Positions 22,970 to 34,131 of a DNA stretch of 64,000 nt are shown in pieces (the stretch's first letter is position 1; each line of letters opens with the position of its first letter). The translations under genes and the position numbers were made by a program. The stretch is taken from contig JACGWO010000004.1 of the NCBI GenBank assembly GCA_034509735.1, forward strand, positions 16,349,395 through 16,413,394, given 5' to 3'. Source of the stretch: Sesamum alatum (taxonomy: Eukaryota; Streptophyta; Magnoliopsida; Lamiales; Pedaliaceae). The notes under the pieces are model-generated. The model did not search any database. It had not been told where the DNA came from and worked only from the letters and a program-made list of their open reading frames with translations.

Positions 22970-22991
22970 ATCCACTGCGGGCTCAGTGGAT
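22970..22991 (+). promoter_or_regulatory. Conserved leader stem-loop, A1
   Basis: ATCCACTG and CAGTGGAT form a perfect eight-pair stem around CGGGCT. It is followed by a conserved segment GGGCTTGTGATCATCC and CAGGGGCGTGCTAGGC. Confidence 0.7.
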
Positions 22992-23293
22992 CGCATAGGA
23001 TTCGGGCTTGTGATCATCCAACAGGGGCGTGCTAGGCTTTAATTTTGCATGTGGTTATTGTGATGAATGAATGGGTTTTATTTATCATGTATAACTGCTA
23101 TGGATGAATTTCATTTATGCATTTTTGGATGAATGTATGGATATAGTATGAGATCTCGGTCATTATTACTCTCACATTGGTTGGACCAATGTTAAATATT
23201 AGACCCTAGATAAAGTGGACATGAACTCTAGGAGTTCGTCCATGCCTTCCAATCCGTGGCATAGTGAGGAAGCTGTCTTAGGTCAATAGCGTG

Positions 23294-23390
23294 GTCTCAC
23301 GAGTCGTGGCACGTTATTGTACTTAAAAAGAAGCTGCACTATGTCCATGAACGAAAAATGGGCTGCTGCTACCTGTCTCACGAGTCGTGG
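23294..23390 (+). promoter_or_regulatory. Paired palindromic leader motif, A1
   Basis: GTCTCACGAGTCGTGG at 23294-23309 and again at 23375-23390. Confidence 0.65.
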
Positions 23391-23654
23391 GGGTACTAGT
23401 GGGTCCATGGCTCGGTCGATTGGGTCGGGTCTAACGCCTAATTAGCATGATTCGCTTGGAGTCCTCGGGATCATGCAAAAGGGTGAGGCAATAATCTTGG
23501 GGAATCTCGTGGAACGAGAATGGTATGGAATACCTCCCACAGGATCTTTTCCATGCGAATCGTAAAAGCGGGGTATGGGAAAAAATCGCTGTGGATCCCA
23601 AGCCCACTAGGAAAGGATTTCCCGAAAACTACGTTTGAGAGTACCGTGTTTTCG

Positions 23655-23662
23655 TATAAATA
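23655..23662 (+). promoter_or_regulatory. Internal TATA-like box before gag, A1
   Basis: TATAAATA in TTCGTATAAATAGTGGGAGG, 107 bp upstream of the gag ATG. It is kept in A2, A-host and C-host but reads TAGAAATA in both B copies. It could start a short gag-pol transcript; this is inferred only. Confidence 0.45.
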
Positions 23663-23768
23663 GTGGGAGGATTAAATGACTAAAGACCAAGCATTTAATT
23701 ATTTTTATCAAACCACCGTCTTTACTTTCTGCTGATCGCGCGTTGTTTTTCTACATGTAGATTTTAAA

Positions 23769-26700
23769 ATGTCTAAGAACCCACTTTCTTGAGATAAACA
23801 AATTTAATGGAACCAACTACAACGACTGGTTGCGCAATCTCAGGATAGTCCTGGATTATGAGAACCAAGGCTACGTCATGGACGAGCCTCTCCCTAGGAC
23901 CTTACCGGAAGGATCCACGCCAGAGGAACGTGAGACGTTCGAGACTTGGCATAAGGATAACCGGAAGGTTCGTAGCATCATACTTGCTTCGATGACCAAT
24001 GAGATTCAGAAGCAATATGAAAGGCTAGACGATGTCCCTTCCATAATGGCTCGCCTTAAGGATTGCTATGCAGTCCCGGACCGGCATACTAGGGATGTCG
24101 CGACCAAGGCGTTTTTTGGAACTAAAATGACAGAAGGATCCTCTGTACAAGAGCATGGGGTTAAAATGCATACCCTAGTGGAAAAGCTCGAGGACCTAAA
24201 GGCAGGTCTCGATAACGAAACGTACATAGATGTGATCTTTCAGTCACTCCCACCCTCCTTTGATCAATTTATTGTCAACTACAACATGAATGCACTTGAG
24301 AAGGGTATTCATGAGTTGATCAATATGTTGGTGCAATACGAGGCAACGACTAAGAAGTCACGCCTTCGGTATTGTTTGGAGGTGCTTCTACTTCCAAGAC
24401 GAAAGGCAAGGGTGCCGGACGTTGGAAAAGGAAGAAAGGAAGGGAAAGGTAGTCATAGCAGCTACGAACACTCAGAGTGTTCCCATTGCCAAAGAGGGGA
24501 AAGGCAAAGGTAAGGGAAAGGTTGTCTCCAAGCAACAGTCAAAGGCATATGACATACGTATCAACTGCCGTGAGAAAGGGCATTGGAAGAGAGAGTGCCC
24601 CAAACTCTTCTCAAACCAAGGTATATTTGTGATTGAGGTTAACATGGTCACTAATTCTGCCTCTTGGGTATTGGATACCGGCTGTGGAGCTCACATTTGC
24701 AATGATCTGCAGGGTGTTGAAAAGAAGCAGAAAACTAAGTAGCGGGGACATGATCCTGAAAGCTCGGAAATGGCAAGGCCATCTCGGCAGAAGCAGTAGG
24801 ATCCGCCACTTTAGTTATTAGTGATACCATTAGCATAGAATTAGAGCAAGTTTATTTTTGTACCCAGTATGATTAAAAACATCATTTCCATTCCATTGTT
24901 AGACAATAATGGTTATGAGTTTAAAATCAATAAAAATTGCTTTTATTTGATGAGGTGTGGAATTGCTCATCTACTTGGTACATTACATAATGGGCTCTAT
25001 ATCTTGCAACAAAACGAATTCGTTCTTAACGCTCAACACAAACGGAAATTAGATAATAACGGGAACGCACGTCTGTGGCACGCTAGGCTAGGTCACATAT
25101 CCCAAGATAGGATGAAAAGGTTGGTAGACTCAAAGAACCTAGAGGTTGGGAACTTGAGTGATCTACCAACTTGTGAATCTTGTCTAAGAGGGAAAATGAC
25201 CAAGAAGCCCTTTGTAGGACAAAGCAGGCTTGCCACAGGTCTGTTGGACTTGGTCCATACAGACGTGTGTGGACCACTAAGGACGCAGGCCCGAGGTGGG
25301 TTCTCCTACTTCATAACCTTCACCGATGATCATTCACGGTATGGTTATGTTTACCTGATGAGGTACAAGTCTGAAGCTCTTGAGAGGTTTAAAGAATTCA
25401 GACTTGAAGTGGAGAATCAAACCAACTGCAAAAATTAAAGTCCTACGGTCAGACCGAGGCGGTGAATACCTTAGTGCCGAATTCCTAGATTATCTAAAGG
25501 AACATGGTATAATATCAGAATGGACACCTCCCGGAACACCACAGTTAAATGGCGTCTCTGAAAGGAGGAACCGAACCCTGTTGAACATGGTTCGTTCCAT
25601 GATGAGTTTTACCAAATTGCCCCTATCGTTTTGGGGTTATGCATTAGAAACGGCAGCCAAGTTATTGAATTTGGCGCCTACTAGTGTAGTGACCCAAACG
25701 CCATATGAGATATGGCACGGCAAGCCTGCATCCTACAACTACTTGAAAGTGTGGGGTAGCCCCGCATACGTCAAGAGGTTAGTGGGAGATAAGCTAGAAT
25801 CCAGGTCTAGCCTATGCAGGTTCGTTGGATACCCTAAAGAAACTGCGGGTTATTACTTTTATGACCCTTTGGAACAAAAGGTATTTGTTTCAAGGAATCC
25901 AGTATTCTTGGAGCAAGGCTTCCCGGAGGATATCCAACCTGATGAGCTGATCCTTGAGGAATCAAGTGACGGAACTCAGCCATCAGAAACAGTCGCGGAA
26001 ACCTCACCTAGAGGATTCAGGATAGACACTAGGAGGACTGACCTACCTAGAGAAGTCCAACATGCTAGGCATGAAGGACAACCTCAAGGGAGGCCAGCCC
26101 CGGCCCCTGAACCGCCGGCTCCGATACAGTCAGCGCCCCACAGTTACCACTAACGTTCCCGTTCTCCGAAGGTCCACTAGAGAATCCAGACCTCCAGTGA
26201 GATATGGATTTCTAGGTGCGACCGATCTTCTGGATAACGATCCTAAGACATACGGGGAAGCGATGTCAGACATCGACTCTGGGAAATGGCTTGAGGCCAT
26301 GAAAACCGAAATGGACTCCATGAGCGAGAACCAAGTTTGGAGACTTGTAGATCCACCGAAAGGTGTTAAGCCAGTGGGCTGTAAGTGGATCTACAAGCGC
26401 AAACTCGGCGTTGATGGAGAGGTTACTACCTTCAAGGCTAGGCTTGTAGCTAAGGGATACACTCAACGACCCGGGGTCGATTTTGAGGATACCTACTCGC
26501 CAGTAGCCATGGCTAAATCCATTCGGATCCTGCTTGCCATAGCAGCATGGTATGACTATGAAATATGGCAGAATGGACGTGAAAACGGCCTTCCTCAAAC
26601 GGTTTCGTTGAAGAAGAGATCTATATGGATCAGCCGGAGGGTTTCACGGTCGTTAGTCGAAGAACAGAAGGTCTGTCGTCTCCAGAAGTCCATCTATGGC

Positions 26701-27818
26701 CTCAAACAAGCTTCCCGGAGTTGGAACATTCGATTTGATGAAGTAATACGGGGTTATGACTTCATCAAAAACGAATCCGAGCCTTGTGTATACAAGAAGG
26801 TCAGTGGGAGCTCCATAGTGTTCCTAGTGCTTTACGTGGATGACATTCTGCTCATTGGAAATGACGTCAGAATGTTAGGAAACACGAAAGCATGGCTGTC
26901 AACCAAGTTTTCCATGAAGGACTTGGGTGAAGCATCCTACATCCTAGGCATCCAGATTGTCAGGGACAGATCTAAAAGGATGTTAGGGCTCACCCAAACT
27001 CGTATATGGAGAAAGTCCTAAAGAGATATCGAATGGACAACTCCAAACGAGGGTTCCTTCCTATGAGGCATGGGATCAAGTTGTCCAAGAAACAGTCCCC
27101 GCAGACTGATGAGGAACTTGAAAAGATGAAAGTCATCCCCTATGCTTCTGCCGTAGGTAGCATCCAATATGCGGTCCACTGCACCAGGCCTGACATTGCA
27201 TACGCTTTGAGCGTGACTAGCAGGTATCAGTCCTGTGCAGGAGAGGCACATTGGAATGCAGTTAAGGGCATCCTTAAGTACCTAAGGAGGACTAAGGAAA
27301 TGTTCTTAGTCTATGGCAATGGAAAACTAATTCTGGAAGGCTTTAGCGACGCCAGCTTCCACTCTGATGACGATGATGCCAAGTCTCAATCGGGGTATGT
27401 ATTCAAGCTCAACGGAGGAGTAGTGGCTTGGAAAAGTTCCAAGCAAGCAACCACTGCTGACTCCACCACTGAGGCTGAATACATAGCAGCTTCAGAAGCT
27501 GCCAAGGAAGCGGTTTGGATGAGAACTACATCCAAGAGTTGGGTGTGGTGCCTAGCATCGCCGAGCCCGTTGTCATCTTCTGTGATAACAACGGTGCAAT
27601 AGCGCAAGCGAAGGAACCAAGATCTCACCACCGTTCCAAAACACATTCTTAGACGCTACCATCTTCTTAGAGAAATGGTAGGAAGAGGTGACGTTCGGAT
27701 GGACCGAGTCAACTGAGCAGACAACACAGCAGACCCGCTGACAAAGCCTATGTCGCAAAGTGCTCATACGCAACATCTTGAGAAGATGGGGATTAGGCAT
27801 ATGGGTGATTGGCTTTAA
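23769..27818 (+). pseudogene. Copia gag-pol of A1, frameshifted
   Basis: All domains are present in order: gag (UBN2-type, WLRNLRIVLDYENQGYV), zinc knuckle (INCREKGHWKREC, first Cys altered), protease (LDTGCGAHIC), integrase HHCC (LWHARLGH...CESC) and DDE core (HTDVCGP, SDRGGEY, NGVSERRN), RT (LYVDDILLIGND) and RNase H (ADSTTEAEYIAASEAAK). The start is the family ATG (MSKNPLS). Relative to A2, 8 bp are missing just after it, giving a stop at codon 8. Further one-base changes lie near 24358, 24714, 24760, 25430, 26135, 26573, 26998, 27525 and 27640. Most are in base runs and may be assembly errors. The real stop is 27816-27818. Confidence 0.93.
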
Positions 27819-27819
27819 A

Positions 27820-27834
27820 GGTCAAGTGGGAGAT
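27820..27834 (+). other. Polypurine tract of A1
   Basis: GGTCAAGTGGGAGAT immediately before the 3' LTR. Confidence 0.88.
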
Positions 27835-29828
27835 TGTTAGAATAGCTGACCATGTAAGCCAATTTTGGCGGGTATATGTAACCTATGTCTAGACAATTAT
27901 AGGTGTTTTGATAAATCATTAATGAATAAAGAAGTGAATTTTCATTTGGCATTACTTTGTTTGTGTTCACTTGCACCTATTTTTCCATATCTGTTCACTA
28001 CGCAAACAGAGCCCACGGACTGAGATTCGATTTCGGGGACTGGGACTACGCTTGGAGGTAGGTCCATGAAATCAGTCTTCCCGAATCAATCCGGAAATCT
28101 CCAAGTCAAGGAATCCCGAAAATGGGTACCGGGATTCCATTTGAGACTTGCACTAAGCATCTGCTGTCGTGTTTCATCGACGGGTGACGAGGATCGTCTA
28201 AGCAGTGTTAGTGGGTTAGCCTGCTAGGACGCAGCTGACTGAGGTGACTCGCGGGAACCGTCTTACGGAGGACCTTGAGTATGGTCTGCTAGGTATGACG
28301 TGTATTCCCGGTTCCAACGGTACAGGTAAAGTCCTTTGACTTGAGGAATTACTGAGTTTACCTGTACATCAGGATTGTATCTTAGATATGGTGAGAGATT
28401 GCCAGAATTCCATTTGGTAGTCATAAGCCATGTCTAGTGCAGTTCTGATGTACAAAGTGACAGCAGTTTCCAAGAAAGGATCTGTCTCCTGTCAATAGGT
28501 TTTGACAGTTGAGTCTCATGTATGCTCTAGGTCTTGTCCCTAAAAACTGTGGCCACAGTGACTGAACAGAAGGGAAGGGTTCCTCGCGGCGTTTAGTGTG
28601 GACAGACCGACACTTAGGTCCAAAATGGGTACCTGCATTTTCCGTGCCTTAGACTCTAAGTGTTGAGACCGTAGACAGAAGGACAAGCGTACTGTTAGAG
28701 CCTAAATGTTCATCCCTGAATATTTCACCTAGTCTCTAGTGCCATGGACCGTTGCTAGATGGCCACCCATGGTAACGGACGGATTCTAGGAATCCGACCA
28801 AGTCTAGCTGAATGGTGAACCTAAAGAGTCACACACTATCCACACACAATTAAATATTTAATTTAGAATTAAATATTGGAGTGAAGGAATGATTAAAATT
28901 AGATTTAATCGGGACCTTTATTTTTCTTGGAGAAATAATTCTTTCTATTTAATAGAAGGAATTAAATTGATAAATTGGATTTATCAAAAGGATTTATTTA
29001 ATGGGCTTAAATAATATTTATATTTATTTTAGCCTCTTGGAAATATTTAAATAGGTTTTAAAATATTTCCATTAAATTAAATTAAATCAACGGTTGAGAT
29101 TAATGGGAGAGATGGATGGCTAGGATCGTTTTGACTAGGTCAAAACACTAGTTTGACTAGGACTTTGACTAGGTCAAAATCCTAATCAAATTAGAGTTCT
29201 TGAAAGAGGAGTTTAAAGATGATTAAACTCCTCTTCTATATAAACCCCTAGCATCCTACAATTTACATGATGATGAAACTCCAACACACACACACAACAC
29301 ACACACACGGTTTCTCTCTCTCCCATCTCTCTCGTCCGCCCCTCTCTCTCTCAAGAAAATAGTTTTTCTTGATTCTTTTGTTCTTGGAACATTAGAATCT
29401 TGATGAATCAATACCATTAATTGATAATGTGTTATTGATTCATCCACTCCAAAATTATACACTTGTTCGTTGCTAGCACGACGTGCAAGATACGTGGGTG
29501 GATCGTGTGTCACGAATTAGAGGGTCTCAAAGACGGGATCTTGGTGCAAAACGGGGAACAACGCGTGTAGCCGTTGAAGACGAAAAACGACAACGGGTAG
29601 GTCGCGTTTTTAAATTTTCGCCCCTTTTAATTTCCAACCCTATGGCCTCCATGATTTTATTTTATGTTATACGTTCATGAGATACACCGAATGCCCGGGA
29701 AAATTTCAAAGGCACTCCCTTTGAAACGTGTTTTTAATTTAAAAGCATGTTTAAATTCCGTTTTAATTTTTAATTATACCGCGCTTCCGCATTCGCGCTT
29801 TTCCCGGGACGATCCACATAATCTTTCA
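27835..29828 (+). repeat. A1 3' LTR
   Basis: 1994 bp, nearly identical to the 5' LTR. It starts TGTTAGAATAGCTGACC (one G-to-C change) and ends AATCTTTCA. The TATA box is at 29237-29244. The frames at 29256-29513 and 29483-29680 are LTR sequence. Confidence 0.95.
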
Positions 29829-29833
29829 CCGCT
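29829..29833 (+). repeat. Target duplication CCGCT of A1
   Basis: It matches 19451-19455. The uninterrupted C-host 3' LTR has a single CCGCT at 49813-49817. Confidence 0.92.
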
Positions 29834-29864
29834 CGCGCTCCCGGGCGGATCCGCTTGTCCTTCA
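29834..29864 (+). repeat. C-host 5' LTR, terminal part
   Basis: The last 31 bp (CGCGCTCCCGGGCGGATCCG...TTGTCCTTCA) match 49818-49848. Confidence 0.92.
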
Positions 29865-29866
29865 AG

Positions 29867-29879
29867 TGGTATCAGAGCC
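29867..29879 (+). other. tRNA-Met primer site of C-host
   Basis: TGGTATCAGAGCC two bases after the LTR end, followed by CGGTTCAATG. Confidence 0.95.
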
Positions 29880-30127
29880 CGGTTCAATGTAAGGGGCATA
29901 GATTTATGTGTTTGGCATGATCTACTTGCTTTTAAATGGCTTTATTCGCATGTTAGATTACATAAATATATGAATAATATGATGATTCAATTGTTTGGAT
30001 TTAATGGACTTTTGGCATGCTTAATTTTGTTAGGTTGGATCTAAAATTGCATGCTTATTTTCAGAATAGTATTAATGTTATTGTGCTGAAACAGTTTTGA
30101 AAAACCAAAAAAAAAAAAAAAAATTTT

Positions 30128-30312
30128 GGTCGGGCCGGCAGTGGCCGCGCGCAGGCGGGCGCCTGCGCGCGCGCCATGCGCGCGGACGCTGCGCAGGGGC
30201 GCGCGCTGTGCGCAGCCGGCCGCTGCTGGCCGAGGGCTAGCGCGCGGCACAGTGCGCGCGCGCGCTGCCCTGTGCGCGCGGCCGGCCGGCCAGCGCAACG
30301 GCTGGGCCGTTT
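30128..30312 (+). other. GC-rich island in C-host leader
   Basis: About 185 bp of G/C-dominated sequence right after a run of about 16 A (30107-30122). It is in the same position as the other islands but only distantly alike in sequence. Confidence 0.85.
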
Positions 30313-30978
30313 TGTGCCGTTTTTCGACTTTTTCCAGAAAATTTAATTTTCTGTATTTTCTGCACAATATTCTGAAAATATATTAATTTTTTGCATTTTT
30401 GATTTTGGAATAATTGGATTATTCCTTGGATTAATTTTGCTTAATTAATTTGGGATTAATACATGCATTGGATGCATTGGTAAAATGTCCATTAAATTTA
30501 AAATTTTAATTTTGCATATTATTTATATGTTTATGCTTTTGTGATGTTGGACATCACTTGGATATTTGGAATATCCATTGGTTTTTATTGCATGATTATT
30601 TGGAATAATTATGTTATATGTGAGTTGATGGAATCAACATGGGATGATCACAAGAGCCCTAGACCTTATGTATGGATGAATGTATGATCATTTATTTTCT
30701 GTTGGGTGGGGCCTGCGTGCCTCTTGTTTTTGGGACTATCATCTCCCGTATTTTCAGCCTCATGATGTTAAGGCTTGTTTTCCTTATTACCAATGTATTA
30801 CTTTCAGTTGTAATGAGAGGAGATAGGATTGGTAAGTTTTACTTTTAACAAGCAATTGGAGTCGGAGACCCCAAGGAGGAGCATCAAGGCGTGAAACAAG
30901 AGCACTACAAGGCCATTGGAATGACAATGGGTATATTACTATTGTAATAATTTTAGGACCACCCTAGACAGACCATAG

Positions 30979-31000
30979 ATTCACTGCGGGCTCAGTGGGT
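30979..31000 (+). promoter_or_regulatory. Conserved leader stem-loop, C-host
   Basis: Arms ATTCACTG and CAGTGGGT keep all eight pairs through two G-U pairs where family A has A-U and C-G. The loop is CGGGCT. The base changes preserve pairing. Confidence 0.7.
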
Positions 31001-31265
31001 CGCATAGGTTGGGCTTGTGATCATCCTAACAGGGGTATGCTATGTTTTATGCATGCGGCGTTTTTTATTTATCGCTTTAATATTGGATATTTATGCATGC
31101 TAAAACACCATAATGTGATGAGGTCTCGGTCACACTTAAACTCTCATTTGGTTGGACCAAATTAAATATTAGGCCCAGAACGGACTTGGATCAAAATGGT
31201 ATTTGGTCTGTCCGAGCCTTCCATCCACAGCAATGTGGTGAGGAAGCTACCACTACCCAAGTGTG

Positions 31266-31363
31266 GTCTCACGAGTCGTGGCACACTTGGAATAGGGGAA
31301 AGCTGCACTATTGTTGTGAACAAAAAGACTGCGCTCGCTGTTTCCCTGTCTCACGAGTCGTGG
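31266..31363 (+). promoter_or_regulatory. Paired palindromic leader motif, C-host
   Basis: GTCTCACGAGTCGTGG at 31266-31281 and 31348-31363. Confidence 0.65.
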
Positions 31364-31625
31364 GGGGCGACAGTTTGAGGCATGATTTGGTTGATGGGTC
31401 GGGCCCAACACTGAGTAACATGGTTCGCTTGGAGTCCTCGGGACCATGTGAATAGGTGAGGCAAAATATCTTGGGAATCTCAATGGATGAGAATGATATT
31501 GGATATCTCCCACAAGGTCTTCTTCATGTGAATCGTAAAAGCGGGGCATGGAGATTACGCTTGTGGATCCCAAGCCCACTAGGAAATGGTTTCCCGAAAC
31601 TCAGCTTGAGAGTGGCGGATTTTCG

Positions 31626-31633
31626 TATAAATA
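31626..31633 (+). promoter_or_regulatory. Internal TATA-like box before gag, C-host
   Basis: TATAAATA in TCGTATAAATAGTGGGAGG, about 100 bp upstream of the gag ATG. Confidence 0.45.
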
Positions 31634-31730
31634 GTGGGAGGGTTAAAGACTAAAAGACCAAGTCTTCAACTTGAACTATAATATTACCATCATCTGCTAA
31701 TTTCTGCTTTACATTTTCATTAATGTAGAT

Positions 31731-34131
31731 ATGTCTAAGAACCCGTTAACCATGATTCTTGAGACTAACAAATTCAACGGAATGAACTACTCGGACTGGC
31801 TGAGAAACCTGAGGATCGTCCTCGGTTCGAGAACCAAGGCTACGTCTTGGACGAGCCGCCACCGAGCGACTTACCGGAGGGGTCCACGCCTGAAGAATGT
31901 TTGACGTTCGAGAAATGGCATGAGGACAACCGGAAAGTACGCAGTATCATACTGGCTTCGATGTCTAACGATATCCAGAAGCAGTATGAGAGGCTGGACA
32001 ACGTCTCCGCCATAATGCTCCGCATGAACGAGGTTTATGCGGTTCCGAATAAGCATATTAGATATGCCGCCACAAAAGCATTCTTTGGCACCAAGCTCGT
32101 TGAAGGAGCGTCTGTACAGAGTCATGGGGTCAAGATGCTCTCCCTAGTGGAGAAACTCGAGGACCTTAAAGCTGGGCTTAACAATGACACGTACATTGAC
32201 GTGATCCTCCAGTCGCTTCCTCCATCCTATGACCCATTTGTTGTAAACTACAACATGAACGGACTTGAGAAGTCTATTCATGAGTTGATCAACATGCTGG
32301 TCCAATACGAGGCAACGACCCACAAGTCGGCGCCGACGGTATGGATAGGAGAGGCTTCGACCTCCAAGGCGAATGGCAAGAGGGCCGGACGCTGGAAGAG
32401 GAAGAAGGGCAAAGGGAAGACGGTTGTGGCCCCTACTCTCGCTCCGGGCGTCCCTGTTGCTCCGGTTGGACCGAGCAAAGGGAAAGAGAAGGCCCGTGGT
32501 TCTCAGCGGTTCAAGGCAAATGATGTCTGCATGCATTGCAAGGGAAAGGGCATTGGAAGAGGGAGTGCCCACAACTCCTCTCCAACCCAGGTGTGTTTGT
32601 GGTTGAAGTTAATATGATTACTAATTCTGCTTCATGGGTATTGGATACCGGGTGTGGTGCTCACATCTGCAGTGATCTGCAGGCACTGCAAAGAAGTACA
32701 AGGCTAACCAAGGATGAGATGATCCTGAGGCTAGGCGATGGCAAGGCCGTTGCTGCGGAGGCCGTAGGATCACTAGAGTTAGCCATTAGTAGTCATGTTA
32801 GGATTGTTGTGAACGACTGTTTCTATGTACCTAGCATGATTAAAAACATTGTTTCCATCCCGGTCCTTGATAAGGAGGGATATGAATTTACCATCAATAA
32901 AAAACAGTCTGTACATACTTAAACAGTCTAATTGGATTACGACTGCAGAACACAAACGAAAACGTGATGATCATAATAACGCACAGATATGGCATGCGAG
33001 GTTAGGTCATATCTCTAAAGATAGGATAAGAAGGTTGGTGGACTCAAAGAGTCTAGAAATAGACGATTTGGACAACCTACCGACCTGCGAATCCTGTCTA
33101 AAGGGAAAGATGACCAAGAAACCCTTTGTTGGACAAAGTACGCTAGCCAGTGGTCTGTTGGATTTGATCCATACAGATGTCTGTGGTCCACTAAATACTC
33201 AGGCTAGAGGTGGGTACTCGTACTTCATAACCTTTACCGATGATCACTCACGGTATGGTTATGTTTACCTGATGAGGTACAAGTCTGAAGCCTTTGGAAG
33301 GTTTAAAGAATACAGACTTGAAGTAGAGAACCAAACCGGTCGAAAGATCAAAGCCCTTCGGTCGGACCGAGGTGGAGAGTATTTGAGTGGTGAATTTACT
33401 GATTACCTAAAAGAGAATGGGATTCTCTCTCAGTGGACCCCTCCTGGAACACCGCAGCTTAATGGTGTGTCTGAAAGGAGGAATCGGACCTTGTTGGACA
33501 TGGTCCGATCCATGATGAGTTTTACCGAACTACCCCTTTCATTCTGGGGATACGCTCTTGAGACGACGGCCAAAGTTTTGAACTTGGCCCCCATCTAAAA
33601 GGGTATCCCAGACGCCATATGAGATATGGCATGGCAAGCCTGCCTCCTACAAATACTTGAAAGTGTGGGTTGCCCCGCATATGTCAAGAGATTAATGGGA
33701 GATAAACTGGACTCGAGGTCTAGTTTATGCAGGTTCATCGGCTATCCGAAAGAAACTGCGGGGTATTATTTCTATGATCCCTCCGAGCAAAAGTTTTTGT
33801 CTCGCGAAACGCAGTGTTCTTGGAAAAAGGTTTTCCATCGGATAGTCGACGCGATGAGGTGCTCCTTGAGGAATCAAGTGAGGAACCCCAAGAGGCGGCA
33901 GTGACATCTGAGCCTGAAGTTCCCACTGATATTGTTTCCAGTCCTCCGTAGGTCAGCCAGAGTATCCCATGCACCTGATAGGTATGGATTTCTGGGCCTG
34001 ACCAGTCAGTTGGATAATGATCCAAAGACGTACGGAGAAGCGATGTCGGACATCGATTCGGACAAGTGGCTTGAGGCCATGAAATCCGAGATGGACTTGA
34101 TGGGTGCAAACAAGGTTTGGACCCTAGCAGA
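31731..34131 (+). pseudogene. Copia gag-pol of C-host, 5' part to start of RT
   Basis: The start is MSKNPLTMILETNKFNG. Gag continues through 31847-32500, then zinc knuckle (CMHCKGKG), protease (LDTGCGAHIC) and integrase (HARLGH, HTDVCGP, SDRGGEY, NGVSERRN). Lesions are a one-base loss near 31830, a frameshift inside the zinc knuckle near 32550, loss of about 20 codons around 32905 (between INKK and LYILKQ), a stop near 33597, and shifts near 33668 and 33795. It is cut at 34131 by A2, just before the PPKGV segment of RT. The protein differs from family A at many sites, which supports a separate family. Confidence 0.9.

Larger units (their letters stand above)
21445..23768 (+). other. Leader of A1
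   Basis: 2.3 kb between LTR and gag. In order it holds the primer site, the GC island, a small hairpin (22688-22705; GCCTT and AAGGC arms), the conserved stem-loop (22970-22991), the paired palindromic motif (23294-23390) and an internal TATA box (23655-23662). The transcript leader would be about 2.8 kb counting R-U5, far too long and structured for simple scanning. Confidence 0.87.
19456..29828 (+). mobile_element. A1: full-length family A element in C-host 5' LTR
   Basis: This 10,373-bp element has a perfect CCGCT duplication (19451-19455 and 29829-29833). It has the 5' LTR (19456-21444), primer site, 2.3-kb leader, broken gag-pol (23769-27818), polypurine tract and 3' LTR (27835-29828). 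The LTRs differ at only a few places, so the insertion is recent. The coding frame has about ten small indels. Confidence 0.95.
29865..31730 (+). other. Leader of C-host
   Basis: 1.87 kb with a GC island (30128-30312), the conserved stem-loop (30979-31000), the paired palindromic motif (31266-31363) and an internal TATA (31626-31633). It is the shortest leader here, mainly because the GC island is small. The frames at 30041-30386 and 31186-31455 are leader sequence. Confidence 0.87.
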
